Below, in pieces: positions 54,597-64,000 of a DNA stretch of 64,000 nucleotides (the first letter of the stretch is position 1; the number at the start of each line of letters is the position of its first letter). Source of the DNA: G965215225 sp965215225. GTDB taxonomy: Bacteria; Pseudomonadota; Gammaproteobacteria; CBDBNL01; JAAOII01. The DNA lies in assembly GCA_965215225.1 (NCBI GenBank), contig OZ244039.1:1674001-1738000 (forward strand), read 5' to 3'. The position numbers and the translations under genes were made by a program. Below the pieces are notes generated by a model. The model searched no databases and was not told the DNA's origin. It saw only the letters and a program-made list of their open reading frames with translations.

Positions 54597-56504
54597 TCAA
54601 GCCGAGAGCTCGGCTAGATTGCCCTTTTCTTCAAGCCACTGACGACGCCCCTCTACTTGCTTACGAGCGAAAAGAGTCCCCATCATGCTTCGTAAATTTG
54701 TCTGGTCTTCTAGTTTCAGTTGCACTAATTGTCTGGTTGCTGGCGCCATAGTGGTTTCCTTCAATTGCAGAGGATTCATCTCCCCTAATCCTTTGAACCT
54801 TTGAATAGTGGGAGCTCCCTTCAAGCCTTTTAGTATCCTATCCTTTTCAGCATCATCCAATGCATAGAATACCCGCTTGCCATGATCAATACGATAGAGG
54901 GGCGGCTGGGCAACATAGACATGCCCTTCTTCAACTAGGGTGGGAAAATGACGAACAAAAAGCGCACATAGCAAAGCCGCTATGTGCATTCCATCCGAGT
55001 CGGCATCGGCAAGAATACAAATCTTGCCATAACGAAGGCCACTCAAATCATGACTTTCAGGTATCACCCCTATGGCTTGGACAATATTCCGCACCTCTTG
55101 CGACTCCATAATCTTGCTCTCACTCAGCTCCCAAGTATTGAGTATCTTGCCGCGCAAAGGCATTACCGCTTGAATTCGTTTATCGCGCGCCTGTTTTGCC
55201 GATCCCCCAGCCGAGTCTCCTTCCACTAGGAACAACTCCGTCTCTTCCAGCTTGCGACTAATACATGCTGCCAACTTGCTTGGCAAAGAACTCCCCAAGA
55301 GCTTTTTGCTCTTCTTCGCCAGCTTCAGATGCTCAATGCGCTCACGAGCATTATGGATCATCATCCTCGCTAATTTCTCCGCCTGCTGCGAATGTCCGTT
55401 CAACCAATTAACAAAATTCTCTTTCGTCTGGGTCGCAACAAATGAAGTCTGTTCTTGAGATACCAGCCTCTCCTTGGTTTGCCCAGAAAAGTGCGGATTG
55501 TTCAACTTAACCGATAAGACATAATTACAATTAGCCCAGATATCTTCCGATGTCAAGCGAAGGTCCCGTGGCATCAGCTTATGATACTCACAGAACTCCT
55601 TCATCGCCTCATAAAGACCGGTGCGAAAATGATTAACATGACTGCCGCCCAAGCTGGTAGGAATAAGATTCACATAGCTTTCCGCTAGACTTTGATTGCC
55701 ATCTAGATCCCATACCACTCCCCAACTGAGCTGCTTGTCCTCACTATCCATGGCAAAATCTATGGGTTGTTGAGGCAAGATATTGGCAGATTTCAAAACA
55801 TCCAATAGATACTGGTTTATCCCATTTTTATAATGCCACTCCTCTTCCTCTTTCTTGCCTTGATTGTCATAAACTATGAGCCTTGTCCTCAGCCCTTGAC
55901 ATAGAACCGCCTTGGCCCTCAGGCTGTGTCTTAGATAGGACTCGGAAAACTTCGCGGTATCAAAATAGCCTGGCTCGGGTGTAAATACAATGCGAGTGCC
56001 GCTTGGCCTATCCTTGGCAGTTAGCTTCCTTTCGGTCAAATCGCCCTTCTTCTTTCCCTGAACAAATTCCATCTCATATTGTTTACCATCTCGCCTCACT
56101 TCTACCCTAAGATGAGACGACAATCCATTCACCACTGATACCCCTACTCCATGCAAACCACCAGAAAATTTATAACTCTTATCAGAAAATTTAGCGCCCG
56201 AATGCAGGCGAGTCAAGATAAGCTCTACCCCTGGCTCACCATATTGCGGATGAATATCCACTGGCATCCCCCTGCCATCATCGGTAACCGCCAGCGAACC
56301 ATCTTGATTGACTTCCACTAGAATCTCGCGCGCCTGCCCTATTATAGCCTCATCAACACTATTGTCTATCACCTCTTGGGCAAGATGATTGGGGCTGGTA
56401 GTATCCGTATACATACCAGGCCGCTTACGCACCGGCTCTAAACCACTTAGAACTTCAAGGGCGGCAGAATCGTATTTTTGTTCTGGTTTTGGCTTACTTG
56501 GCAT
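54597..56504 (-). CDS. parE: DNA topoisomerase IV subunit B
   Basis: 635 residues. The GHKL ATPase has EVIDNSVDEAI (about 42), DDGRGMPVDIHP and GGLHGVGVSVVNGLS; the transducer domain and the TOPRIM domain (LFLVEGDSAGGSAKQARD, ADADSDGMHIAAL) follow. The length and the PALTRR-free, ParE-like C-terminus with FKGLGEMNPLQLKETTM fit ParE rather than GyrB, which is longer. With ParC it separates replicated chromosomes. parC is not in the window. Confidence 0.94.
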   Translation of the reverse strand: MPSKPKPEQKYDSAALEVLSGLEPVRKRPGMYTDTTSPNHLAQEVIDNSVDEAIIGQAREILVEVNQDGSLAVTDDGRGMPVDIHPQYGEPGVELILTRLHSGAKFSDKSYKFSGGLHGVGVSVVNGLSSHLRVEVRRDGKQYEMEFVQGKKKGDLTERKLTAKDRPSGTRIVFTPEPGYFDTAKFSESYLRHSLRAKAVLCQGLRTRLIVYDNQGKKEEEEWHYKNGINQYLLDVLKSANILPQQPIDFAMDSEDKQLSWGVVWDLDGNQSLAESYVNLIPTSLGGSHVNHFRTGLYEAMKEFCEYHKLMPRDLRLTSEDIWANCNYVLSVKLNNPHFSGQTKERLVSQEQTSFVATQTKENFVNWLNGHSQQAEKLARMMIHNARERIEHLKLAKKSKKLLGSSLPSKLAACISRKLEETELFLVEGDSAGGSAKQARDKRIQAVMPLRGKILNTWELSESKIMESQEVRNIVQAIGVIPESHDLSGLRYGKICILADADSDGMHIAALLCALFVRHFPTLVEEGHVYVAQPPLYRIDHGKRVFYALDDAEKDRILKGLKGAPTIQRFKGLGEMNPLQLKETTMAPATRQLVQLKLEDQTNLRSMMGTLFARKQVEGRRQWLEEKGNLAELSA

Positions 56505-56527
56505 GGGGATATTATAGCAACAAAAGA

Positions 56528-57064
56528 TTAGGTGCTTTCCAACATCAGCCGATAGATCCTGCGCGCGGTATTAACATTACGAATGGTAAGCTGCCGATAG
56601 AGCTTGCTCCCAGCCAGCCTCATCAACCCACTCTTAGTCGTATTCTTCCTATCCACCGACCACAAAACCGCCTTAGGAACATAGATAACCCTATCTAGGT
56701 TCGGCTTAGCATAATCCTCCACCACCTTTGGATTATCCACCTCATCCCACAAGAATAGAACATCACTCTTCATCTTCTCATTGTTCTGCCACTCATCTGG
56801 CAATGCTTCTATGATGGTCTTCATAGCCTCATAGCTGAGCACCAGAGTTGGAATGGATAAGCCAAACTCCTTAGCAATCGCCTCTTCTATCAGTGAGGCT
56901 ATCTCTTTTTCAGACTGCTCGCCACTAAAGACTAGATTACCAGAGTTGATATAGGTGATAACCGACCTCATCCCCAAGTCCTCAACCAACTTCTTTAGAC
57001 GAGGCATCTCAATCTTGTTCTTTCCTCCAACATTAATGCCCCGCAATAGGGCCGTATAGATCAT
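56528..57064 (-). CDS. DUF1697 family protein
   Basis: 178 residues. The N-terminal ALLRGINVGGKNKI and then YINSGNLVFS are the family signature; a VDRKNTTKSGLMRL and KLYRQLTIRNVNT C-terminus completes it. The function is unknown. It lies 23 bp before parE on the same strand and may share its transcript. Confidence 0.9.
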   Translation of the reverse strand: MIYTALLRGINVGGKNKIEMPRLKKLVEDLGMRSVITYINSGNLVFSGEQSEKEIASLIEEAIAKEFGLSIPTLVLSYEAMKTIIEALPDEWQNNEKMKSDVLFLWDEVDNPKVVEDYAKPNLDRVIYVPKAVLWSVDRKNTTKSGLMRLAGSKLYRQLTIRNVNTARRIYRLMLEST

Positions 57065-57175
57065 CTGCTACTTTCTTGTTAGTGCTTTGTTAGTTTTTTA
57101 TTCGTCTCCTATTAGTTCCTTGTTGGTTTTTGTTAGTCCCTTATTAATCCTCTGTGAAGCTTTCGTTAGTACGCG

Positions 57176-57455
57176 AATTTGCATCATAAATGCATCACCT
57201 CTTTGACGGGATTATATAATCCCATCCAAGAAAATCAACAAAGAGGTTTCGTGTAAAAAGCATTATATTTCAAAAAAAGAACGAGCAATGATAGAAAAAA
57301 TGAGGAGAGAAGGAAAGAGCATGCGCTTTATAGCTCGGCACTTAGATCCTTGTCCTTCTACTATTAGCCGAGAGATTCAACGCAATAGCGGGAACCGAGG
57401 CGGCCGTCATTTACAAGCGCATCAAACGATTCCCAAGCAAGAATGTCCTGTTTAA
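57176..57455 (+). mobile_element. IS30-family relic b, 5' end with helix-turn-helix coding stub
   Basis: GAATTTGCATCATAA at 57176-57190 is the element end, an exact inverted match to 58979-58993. The ORF 57288-57455 gives 55 residues: EGKSMRFIARHLDPCPSTIS and REIQRN form the IS30 DNA-binding helix-turn-helix, after which coding is lost. The catalytic domain is missing. It sits downstream of DUF1697 and faces relic c. Confidence 0.75.
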
Positions 57456-57551
57456 TTGCCATCTAAATGAAGTTAGGAAAGGCTCCTCTGTAAGCACTTG
57501 TGAGCATGTGTGAGCATTATAGTAAGTTAAGCGAGCCTAAGACAGAAGTTG

Positions 57552-57590
57552 AAAAAAGGATACCCCGAGTCTATTAGACCCAGGGTATCC
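57552..57590 (-). terminator. Rho-independent terminator of the TAXI gene
   Basis: On the minus strand GGATACCCTGGGTCT and AGACTCGGGGTATCC form a stem of about 14 bp around an AAT loop, followed at once by six T. It lies 24 bp after the TAXI gene stop codon. Confidence 0.9.
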
Positions 57591-57613
57591 AAGGTTCACC
57601 AAATAGGAAGATC

Positions 57614-58558
57614 CTACATCTTCATATCCTGATGATATTTAACAGCTCCCGCGTGGAAAGGAACGGCTGATTTCTCATCTGCCATGTCAGTTAATGCCGC
57701 CGGTAAAAACTCAACCAAGTCAGAATCGGCTGAGAAGATAGCTTCAGTCAATGCATAGGCAATATCCTCTGCAAGACGACTGGAGCCTACCAGCTTGACC
57801 GCAACCCCAAAAGTCCTAACCGAATGGTCTTGACCCTTATAGGAACCAGCCGGAATACTAACCCATCTGTAATCTGGATTGCCACCAACTAATCTCCTAA
57901 CCGGATTGCCGTCTATCCGCACTAACCTAAGCGGGCATAGATCCATCGCAGCCCTAAGCGCAGAAGCAGGATGATGAACCAGATAGATACCCGCATCTAT
58001 TTCATTGTCGCAAAGTGCCTGTGTTTGTTGTTGTTGTTCTAGTTCAGACACTGCGCCAAAAGAGGTTGGCATCCACCTATAACCTATCATTAGTTTTTCC
58101 ATAATGGCACGCATCTCCGACCCTACCGGACCTAGGTTCATCCGCTTGCCTCTTAGATCATAAAAAGTATCTACATCCACATCAGCACGGACCAAAACCG
58201 TGAAACTATAAGGATGGAAGGAAGCGAGGGTTCTTAGGTCGTGGAAAGCGCCATCATCAGCAAAGAGATGAGAACCTTCATAAGCATGAGAGTGCCAGTC
58301 AGAACGAATTAGAGCTAGGTCTAATCCACCTGCCTTAAGGCTTTTAACATTAGCGGCCGTCTCTGCCATGCTATTAATCTCACAACCAATGCTGTGTTCG
58401 GCTGTCCTTTGGTTCACTGCTTGGCAAATGGAATCAGCTAGCTGATGATAGGCAGCTAGGGAATTGCCTGAACCAAGTCTAATGCTCTTTTGATCTGCAG
58501 CCATTAACGAAGTCACACTAACAACTGCTAGGATAGTAACGATTATTATTTTTTTCAT
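57614..58558 (-). CDS. TAXI family TRAP transporter solute-binding protein
   Basis: 314 residues with a signal peptide (MKKIIIVTILAVVSVTSLMA). IRLGSGNSLAAYHQLADSIC, SLKAGGLDLALIRSDWHSHA, LRGKRMNLGPVGSEMR and a bilobed C-terminal part with EDIAYALTEAIF are TAXI hallmarks. Such periplasmic proteins deliver glutamate-like or other acids to a DctM-type permease. No permease gene lies beside it. The inward-facing IS30 relics on both sides suggest it may have come in as a passenger. A strong terminator follows. Confidence 0.88.
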   Translation of the reverse strand: MKKIIIVTILAVVSVTSLMAADQKSIRLGSGNSLAAYHQLADSICQAVNQRTAEHSIGCEINSMAETAANVKSLKAGGLDLALIRSDWHSHAYEGSHLFADDGAFHDLRTLASFHPYSFTVLVRADVDVDTFYDLRGKRMNLGPVGSEMRAIMEKLMIGYRWMPTSFGAVSELEQQQQTQALCDNEIDAGIYLVHHPASALRAAMDLCPLRLVRIDGNPVRRLVGGNPDYRWVSIPAGSYKGQDHSVRTFGVAVKLVGSSRLAEDIAYALTEAIFSADSDLVEFLPAALTDMADEKSAVPFHAGAVKYHQDMKM

Positions 58559-58659
58559 AATTGCTATTTATTATTTTTAATAAGAAAGTATTATACCACA
58601 TGAAAACTTTATCAATTAGCAATATTAAAGAAAATTATACAAAAAAAGAAAAAACATCT

Positions 58660-58993
58660 ATTTCGGCGAAAAATTTAGGGAAGGTGGATTAACATTTAAA
58701 ATGCAACTGCCAAACTATAATCTTGAGTTGTTGAAACATCTCGAATTCGAGACATTTTCGTGGTCGGTGGTTCAATCGGTCAGTCACTTTTCTTATTTTT
58801 TGTTCGGTTAGATCTCGTAAGGACATTCCTTTCAGCAGATACTAGCGAACGAGTCCATTAGTATTTTCAGTAGCACCTCTTTCCTAGCTGTGATAGGCAG
58901 TGGCAAAGTGGTTTGCCAAATGAATTTCTCGGCAATCCTTTTACACATTTTGAAATCCCCCTATTGATTGGTTGCACTTATGATGCAAATTCA
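58660..58993 (-). mobile_element. IS30-family relic c, ends plus catalytic C-terminus
   Basis: The outer end GAATTTGCATCATAA (minus strand, 58993-58979) is the inverted partner of relic b. After ~80 bp it jumps to the DDE C-terminus: [42 protein letters not shown], then VTDRLNHRPRKCLEFE, which is IS30's catalytic Glu region. Two in-frame TAG codons kill it. The other end lies near 58660. Confidence 0.75.
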
Positions 58994-59027
58994 TGTGATA
59001 TAAAAGCTAGTAAGCTCAATACTGAGC

Positions 59028-59115
59028 TGGCGGAGAGGGAGGGATTCGAACCCCCGGACCCAAACGGGTCAACGGTTTTCAAGACCGCCGCATTCGACCA
59101 CTCTGCCACCTCTCC
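59028..59115 (-). tRNA. tRNA-Ser (anticodon UGA)
   Basis: On the minus strand GGAGAGG opens the acceptor stem, pairing with CCTCTCC-G-CCA at the end (CCA encoded). The anticodon loop is CTTGAAA with UGA. The long variable arm with ACCCGTTTGGGT and the GGTTCGAATCC T-arm are typical of class II serine tRNA. It has 88 nt with CCA. Confidence 0.95.
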
Positions 59116-59126
59116 AAAGAACCGCT

Positions 59127-59132
59127 ATTATA
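59127..59132 (-). promoter_or_regulatory. tRNA-Ser -10 box
   Basis: TATAAT on the minus strand lies 11 bp before the tRNA 5' end. The -35 side is weak. Confidence 0.5.
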
Positions 59133-59369
59133 GTCCGAGATTGAGCCAGGCTTCTGCCATCTAATGGACGGCTAATTCTAGTTTATGGCGAATTAAACAG
59201 TCTAGCTAATGATTTTGCTTGACTTACGCTACGGGTCTATCATCATTTAATTGGCGAGTTGAGACTAGTGAGATTAGCTGCTAGTGAGTTATCCTCTTCT
59301 TATTCAATCACGAGTTGAAAGTAGTGAGCTTAGCTGCTAGTCAATCCAAGAGCTTAAGCACTCATTCTT

Positions 59370-60640
59370 TATTCCGCCTCTTCATTCCGTCCCTTTATTC
59401 CGCTTCTTTATTCCAGCTCTTTATTCCGCTTCTTCATTCCAGCTCTTTATTCCGTCCCTTCATCCCACCTCTTTATTTCGCTTCTCTATTCCGTCCCTTC
59501 ATTCCACCTCTTTATTCTCTTTATTCCCCTCTTCATTCCACCTCTTTATTCCGTCTCCTTATTCCGCTTCTTCATTCCGCCTCTTTATTCCGCCTCTTTA
59601 TTCCGCTCCTTTATTCCGTCCCTTTATTCCGCCTCTTTATTCCGTCCCCTTATTCCGCTTCTTCATTCCACCTCTTTATTCCGCTTCTTCATTCCAGCTC
59701 TTTATTCCGTCCCTTCATTCCACCTCTTTATTCCGCCTCTTCATTCCGTCTCTTTATTCCGTCCCTTCATTCCACCTCTTTATTTCGCTTCTCTATTCCG
59801 TCTCTTTGTTCCGCCTCTTTACTTTGCCTCTCTATTCCGTCTCTTTGTTCCGCCTCTCTATTCCGTCTCTTTGTTCCGCCTCTTTATTCCACTTCTTCAT
59901 TCCAGCTCTTTATTCCGCTTCTTCATTCCACCTCTTTATTCCGCCTCTTCATTCCGTCCCTTTATTCCGCTTCTTTATTCCAGCTCTTTATTCCGTCCCT
60001 TCATTCTACCTCTTTATTTCGTTCCTTCATTCTGCCTCTCTATTCCGTCCCTTCATTCCGCCTCTTTATTCCCCTCTTCATTTCGCCTCTTTATTCCGCC
60101 TCTTTATTCCCCTCTTTATTCGGCCTCTTTATTCGGCCTCTTTATTCGGCCTCTTTATTCCACCTCTTTATTCCCCTCTTCATTCCGTCTCTTTATTCCG
60201 CCTCTTTATTCCGCCTCTTTATTCCGTCCCTTTATTCCGCCTCTTTATTTCGTCCCCTTATTCCGCTTCTTCATTCCACCTCTTTATTCCGTCCCTTCAT
60301 CCCACCTCTTTATTTCGCTTCTCTATTCCGTCCCTTCATTCCACCTCTTTATTCCGTCTCCCTATTCCGCCTCTTCATTCCGCCTCTTCATTCCGCCTCT
60401 TCATTCCGCCTCTTCATTCCGCCTCTTCATTCCGCCTCTTCATTCCGCCTCTTTATTCCCCTCTTTATTCGGCCTCTTTATTCCACCTCTTTATTTCGCC
60501 TCTTTATTCCGCCTCTTTATTCCCCTCTTTATTCGGCCTCTTTATTCCACCTCTTTATTCCGTCTCCTTATTCCGCTTCTTCATTCCGCCTCTTTATTCC
60601 GCCTCTTTATTCCGCTCCTTTATTCCGCCTCTTTATTCCA
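59370..60640. repeat. Degenerate 13-bp minisatellite of nearly 100 units
   Basis: The plus strand is a pyrimidine-rich string of units such as TTCCGCCTCTTTA, TTCCGTCCCTTTA, TTCCAGCTCTTTA and TTCCACCTCTTTA, with some 12-bp forms (TTCCCCTCTTTA). Higher-order blocks are themselves repeated (for example near 59440 and 60290). Because 13 leaves remainder one when divided by three and the unit has no stop on this strand, all three plus frames stay open for 286-452 codons of FIPPLYSAS-type repeats. I do not regard these as genes. The tract 59116-59369 before it holds only a twice-repeated GAGATTAGCTGCTAGT-like phrase. Confidence 0.92.
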
Positions 60641-60800
60641 ATTCTTTCGCTGCGAGTGGAACTTAAGTGCTGATTTTTCATTCCGATTCTTTCGCTGCGA
60701 GTGGAACTTAAGTGCTGATCTTTCATTCCGATTCTTTCGCTGCGAGTGGAACTTAAGTGCTGATCTTTCACTCCGCCTCTTTCGCTGCGAGTGGATCTCA
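60641..60800. repeat. 45-bp tandem repeats after clpB, four copies
   Basis: ATTCTTTCGCTGCGAGTGGA followed by ACTTAAGTGCTGATCTTTCA and TTCCG repeats at 60641, 60686, 60731 and 60776, the last one diverging into the clpB 3' end. It adjoins the 13-bp minisatellite, whose TTCCGCCTCTTT unit also occurs in this repeat's last copy, so both may stem from the clpB flank. Confidence 0.9.
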
Positions 60801-60801
60801 G

Positions 60802-63432
60802 CTAGCTCGTCTTCTGTGCTTTTATGGGTTTCTTCTCGGCTACGGGCGACTTAATAATATAGCGCTTACCATCATAATCCACCAGAAAACTACTGCTGGA
60901 TTTAAGCTGACCTCCAAGCAACTTTTCTGCCAGCATGTTCTCAACCGACCTCTGAATAGCACGCTTAAGGGGACGAGCGCCGAAGGCGGGGTCAAAGCCC
61001 ATGTCCACCAACCCTTCCATCGCCTTATTAGTTAGCTCTAATTGAATTCCATACTCTTGCTCTAACCTATCCTCAAGAAGCTTGAGCTGTAAAGACGCTA
61101 TATCCTTAACATCCTCTTTAGTGAGGCTGCGAAAGACCACAATTTCATCAATGCGATTGATAAATTCAGGACGAAAATAGGAATGAACATGCTGCATCAC
61201 CATCTCATGAAGAACTGAATAGGACTCGTCCTTGAATTTGTTGATATCCTCCGACCCAAGATTAGAAGTCATCACTATGACGCAATTACGAAAATCCACC
61301 GTCCGCCCCTGACCATCAGTGAGGCGACCATCATCCAAAACCTGTAAGAGCACATTAAAGACATCCTTATGTGCCTTTTCCACCTCATCCAACAGGATAA
61401 GCGAATAGGGTCGCCGTCTCACCGCTTCGGTTAGCTCGCCCCCTTGCTCATAACCGACATAACCAGGCGGGGCACCAATAAATCGAGCGACTGAATGCTT
61501 CTCCATATACTCGGACATATCTATTCTCACCATTGCATCACGGCTATCAAACAGAAAATCCGCCAATGAGCGACAGAGCTCGGTCTTGCCAACGCCGGTA
61601 GGACCAAGAAAAAGGAAAGAGCCGTTGGGGCGGTTGGGGTCACTCAACCCCGCCCTTGACCTACGGACAGTATTTGATACTGCTTTTATCGCCTCCTTCT
61701 GTCCTATGACAGAAGCTGCCAGTTGCTTTTCCATATCCAGTAGCTTACTTCGCTCACCCGCCAACATTCGTGTTACCGGAATACCAGTCCAAGAAGAAAC
61801 CACCTCAGCAATCTCATTCTCACTCACCCGACTGCGCACTTCTACTGCCTTGTCCTTCCTATCCGACTCTATCTTCTGTAAAGATTGATTCAACCGCTTT
61901 TCAAGTTCGGGAATGATTCCATATTCCAATTTTGCCACTTTGGTAAGATCTCCATCGCGATTAGCCGCCTCCTGTTCAATTCTTGTCCTATCCAACTCTG
62001 CTTTTATCTCCTGGCTGGTCTGTAATGCCGCCTTCTCTTGTTTGAACTTCTCATTCAAGCTGGCAAAGGCCTGTTCTTGCTCGGCTATCTCCTTTTCCAA
62101 CTGGGACAGCCTCTCTTTAGATGAGGCGTCTTCTTCCTGCTTTAGTGCTTCCTTCTCTATCTTCATCCGAATGAGCTCTCTTTCTAATTTGTCCAGCTTT
62201 TCTGGCTTGGAATCCATTTCCATCCGAATGCGGCTAGCAGCCTCATCCACTAAATCAATGGCTTTGTCCGGCAGTCGCCTATCACTAATGTATCTATGGG
62301 ACAAGCGAACCGCTGCCACCAGGGCTGGGTCGGTGATATCTACACCATGGTGAATCTCGTATTTCTCTTTAAGACCGCGCAGTATGGCAAGCGTATCTGC
62401 CTCATCTGGCTCACCAACAAAAACCTTTTGGAAGCGCCGTTCAAGTGCACCATCCTTCTCTATGTATTGGCGATACTCATTCAGTGTGGTAGCGCCGACA
62501 CAATGTAGCTCGCCACGCGCAAGAGCGGGCTTGAGCATATTACTGGCATCCATAGCCCCATCTGCCTTGCCCGCCCCCACCAGAGTATGCATCTCATCAA
62601 TAAAGAGAATGATCTCTCCTTTGAGTTTGCGCAACTCCTTAAGCAGTGCCTTAAGCCGCTCTTCAAATTCGCCGCGGTATTTGGTGCCCGCAATCAGCAT
62701 CCCCATATCTAGGGAAAGCACCCGCTTGGACTGCATAGATTGCGGAACTTCACGGTTAACTACCCGCTGAGCCAAACCCTCTACTATGGCAGTCTTGCCG
62801 ACACCCGGCTCGCCTATCAAGACTGGGTTGTTCTTTTGTCGTCTTTGTAGAACCTGAATAGTGCGGCGAATCTCATCATCCCTCCCTATGACTGGATCTA
62901 TCTCCCCCTTTTCAGCGCGTGCAGTCAGGTCTAAAGTATAAAGTGATAGCGCATTTTCACCGCTTTCATAAGCGCTGGAATCTACCTTCTGCTCCCCCCT
63001 TATATTCTGAATGTCTTCTAGCAGTTTTTCTTTGTCTAGGCCGAGACTACGAAAAATATCCGCTTCTTTGCCACCAATATCCATGACCCCAGGCAACACC
63101 CATTCACCAGAAACATACTTATCGCCATTTTCTTGGGCATATTTTTCTGTCTTAGTCAATAGCTTAATAAAGGCTCGGCTAGCAGACATTCCAGCCGTCT
63201 TGTCGTCCTTCACTTTCGGCAGAGAATCCAATAGCTCCGTCAAGCGAGACTGAAGTTCCACAATAGAAATCCCCTGTTTGCTAATTAGACGATGAGGGAG
63301 ACTTTCTTCATTCTCTACCAATGAACTAATAAGGTGCGCCGGCTCCAATTGGCTATGATCCTTCTCTATGACGAGGGATTGTGCCTGCTGAAGCGCCTCC
63401 TTTAGCTTATCGGTAAATTTTTCTACTTGCAT
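60802..63432 (-). CDS. clpB: ATP-dependent disaggregase ClpB
   Basis: 876 residues, slightly longer than E. coli ClpB. The N domain (to ~145) is followed by AAA-1 with [15 protein letters not shown] and [12 protein letters not shown], then the coiled-coil middle domain (~400-530, [20 protein letters not shown]), and AAA-2 with [28 protein letters not shown] and [14 protein letters not shown]. With DnaK it resolubilises aggregated proteins after heat stress. A CCCCATCTA near 63553 upstream resembles a sigma-32 -10 box, but I see no matching -35. Confidence 0.95.
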   Translation of the reverse strand: MQVEKFTDKLKEALQQAQSLVIEKDHSQLEPAHLISSLVENEESLPHRLISKQGISIVELQSRLTELLDSLPKVKDDKTAGMSASRAFIKLLTKTEKYAQENGDKYVSGEWVLPGVMDIGGKEADIFRSLGLDKEKLLEDIQNIRGEQKVDSSAYESGENALSLYTLDLTARAEKGEIDPVIGRDDEIRRTIQVLQRRQKNNPVLIGEPGVGKTAIVEGLAQRVVNREVPQSMQSKRVLSLDMGMLIAGTKYRGEFEERLKALLKELRKLKGEIILFIDEMHTLVGAGKADGAMDASNMLKPALARGELHCVGATTLNEYRQYIEKDGALERRFQKVFVGEPDEADTLAILRGLKEKYEIHHGVDITDPALVAAVRLSHRYISDRRLPDKAIDLVDEAASRIRMEMDSKPEKLDKLERELIRMKIEKEALKQEEDASSKERLSQLEKEIAEQEQAFASLNEKFKQEKAALQTSQEIKAELDRTRIEQEAANRDGDLTKVAKLEYGIIPELEKRLNQSLQKIESDRKDKAVEVRSRVSENEIAEVVSSWTGIPVTRMLAGERSKLLDMEKQLAASVIGQKEAIKAVSNTVRRSRAGLSDPNRPNGSFLFLGPTGVGKTELCRSLADFLFDSRDAMVRIDMSEYMEKHSVARFIGAPPGYVGYEQGGELTEAVRRRPYSLILLDEVEKAHKDVFNVLLQVLDDGRLTDGQGRTVDFRNCVIVMTSNLGSEDINKFKDESYSVLHEMVMQHVHSYFRPEFINRIDEIVVFRSLTKEDVKDIASLQLKLLEDRLEQEYGIQLELTNKAMEGLVDMGFDPAFGARPLKRAIQRSVENMLAEKLLGGQLKSSSSFLVDYDGKRYIIKSPVAEKKPIKAQKTS

Positions 63433-64000
63433 AATTCGTTCCTATAAGACTATATGGTAATAGATAGCCTAAATACAAGTAATTTCTTGTTGCCTGTGCC
63501 TGTGCTTGCTGTGCTTGGCGGATGGTCTAAATAGGAGTGGTTTCACATAGATGGGGTTGCGCTGGATAAGGATAGCGCAGACCCTTTTCCTCCATCACAG
63601 AAGCGGCCTCTCACAAAGGAAACTGCGTTGGATAATAAGCAATTAATCAACAATGAACCGCCAACAAACCAATAATAAACAACAAATCAACAATTATTAG
63701 ATAAAGATAACACATAAAACAATCATTCCATAACCCCCTAACAGACCATCTATGAACAACTTATGAACAACAAATAAACAGAAAGGAAATCACCAAATTA
63801 GTTATTTTGGATAGGCTTTGTTTTCAGCTTGCTCATAATAAGCCTGCAACAGCAATGGAAGAAATTTTTGCTAAGATTTTGTATCACCTGTATCCCCCAC
63901 AAGACGAGAGTGCGACTAGTTTTACTAGGTCAAATCAGTGCCCTTGTCCCTCCCCTTTTTGTTTAGACTTAGCGTCCTAGTATAGAGCTGGGATTATATA
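63433..64000. other. Intergenic region upstream of clpB, no gene seen
   Basis: No frame of useful length and no RNA gene is recognised. Features are a GCGCT...AGCGC hairpin near 63562-63583, an A/T-rich block of AACAA phrases at 63650-63790, and a TATAAT at the very edge (minus strand, about 63994-63999) that may serve a gene or RNA within it. Confidence 0.4.

Noticed and set aside
59315..60854. ORFs of 452, 286 and 327 codons on the plus strand
   Set aside because: They are three frames of the 13-bp minisatellite plus the 45-bp repeats; stop-free reading follows from the unit sequence, not from selection on a protein.
63550..63558. Heat-shock (sigma-32) promoter for clpB
   Set aside because: CCCCATCTA matches the -10 pattern, but I found no CTTGAA-like -35 at the right distance, so it is not listed as a feature.

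Overview
The window looks like chromosome of a Gram-negative gammaproteobacterium. It carries LPS-transport genes (lptB, lptD and an lptC-lptA fusion), kdsD, surA, a tolC-type channel, hda, a rod-shape/PBP2 operon (proA-nadD-rsfS-mrdA-mrdB-mltB) and a bacterial type A-like RNase P RNA. I cannot name the genus. No phage, plasmid backbone, rRNA operon or CRISPR array is visible.

Layout. 1-2480: end of pdxJ, then a glycerophosphodiesterase gene split by an IS1595-family element with perfect 8-bp target duplications. 2457-4542: ubiA, rnpB with a tandem array of rnpB 5' fragments, and an alkyltransferase-like gene. 4834-7130: a large Ca-binding/GLUG lipoprotein frameshifted in a 17-G tract. 7580-14792: a small conserved protein, a methyltransferase, yciI/yciB, a 34-bp minisatellite, an ABC exporter with a duplicated 3' end, a HAD phosphatase and a Dam-type methylase. 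15052-24435: a long minus-strand run proA-nadD-rsfS-mrdA-mrdB-mltB-gst-gst-M20 peptidase, with an array of GST N-terminal mini-ORFs inserted. 24527-26707: a BsaWI-like restriction-modification pair. 26828-31507: two more paralogues of the lipoprotein, one intact and one frameshifted in a second 17-G tract. 32024-34918: msrA, kdsD, an outer-membrane-like repeat protein and a small membrane protein. 34992-43894: dinB, nadE, an lptC-lptA fusion with five near-identical internal repeats, lptB, uvrD, folA. 44585-53088: thiD, rpsU-yqeY, hda, surA, lptD, tolC. 53100-59115: IS30-family relics, an orphan DNA methylase, a MITE-like element, parE, DUF1697, a TAXI binding protein and tRNA-Ser(UGA). 59370-60800: a 13-bp minisatellite and 45-bp repeats. 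60802-63432: clpB.

The outstanding theme is repetition. At least eight loci (rnpB, the alkyltransferase-like gene, the lipoprotein 5' end, the ABC exporter, GST, the BsaWI-like methylase, yqeY, hda) have one end of the gene copied once to four times next to, or near, an intact full gene. Degenerate minisatellites (13, 34, 36, 45 bp) sit between genes, and in-frame repeats (66, 111 and about 264 bp) sit within envelope genes. Together with the two poly-G tracts this suggests a genome under strong slippage or recombination-driven amplification, in which surface and envelope proteins may vary in length and expression.

The LPS export genes are worth joining up. KdsD supplies a Kdo precursor. LptB is the ATPase, the LptC-LptA fusion would be a membrane-anchored periplasmic bridge, and LptD is the outer-membrane end, matured with help from SurA, whose gene overlaps lptD. 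No separate lptA is present in this window. All functional statements are from reading the sequence alone; no database search was run.
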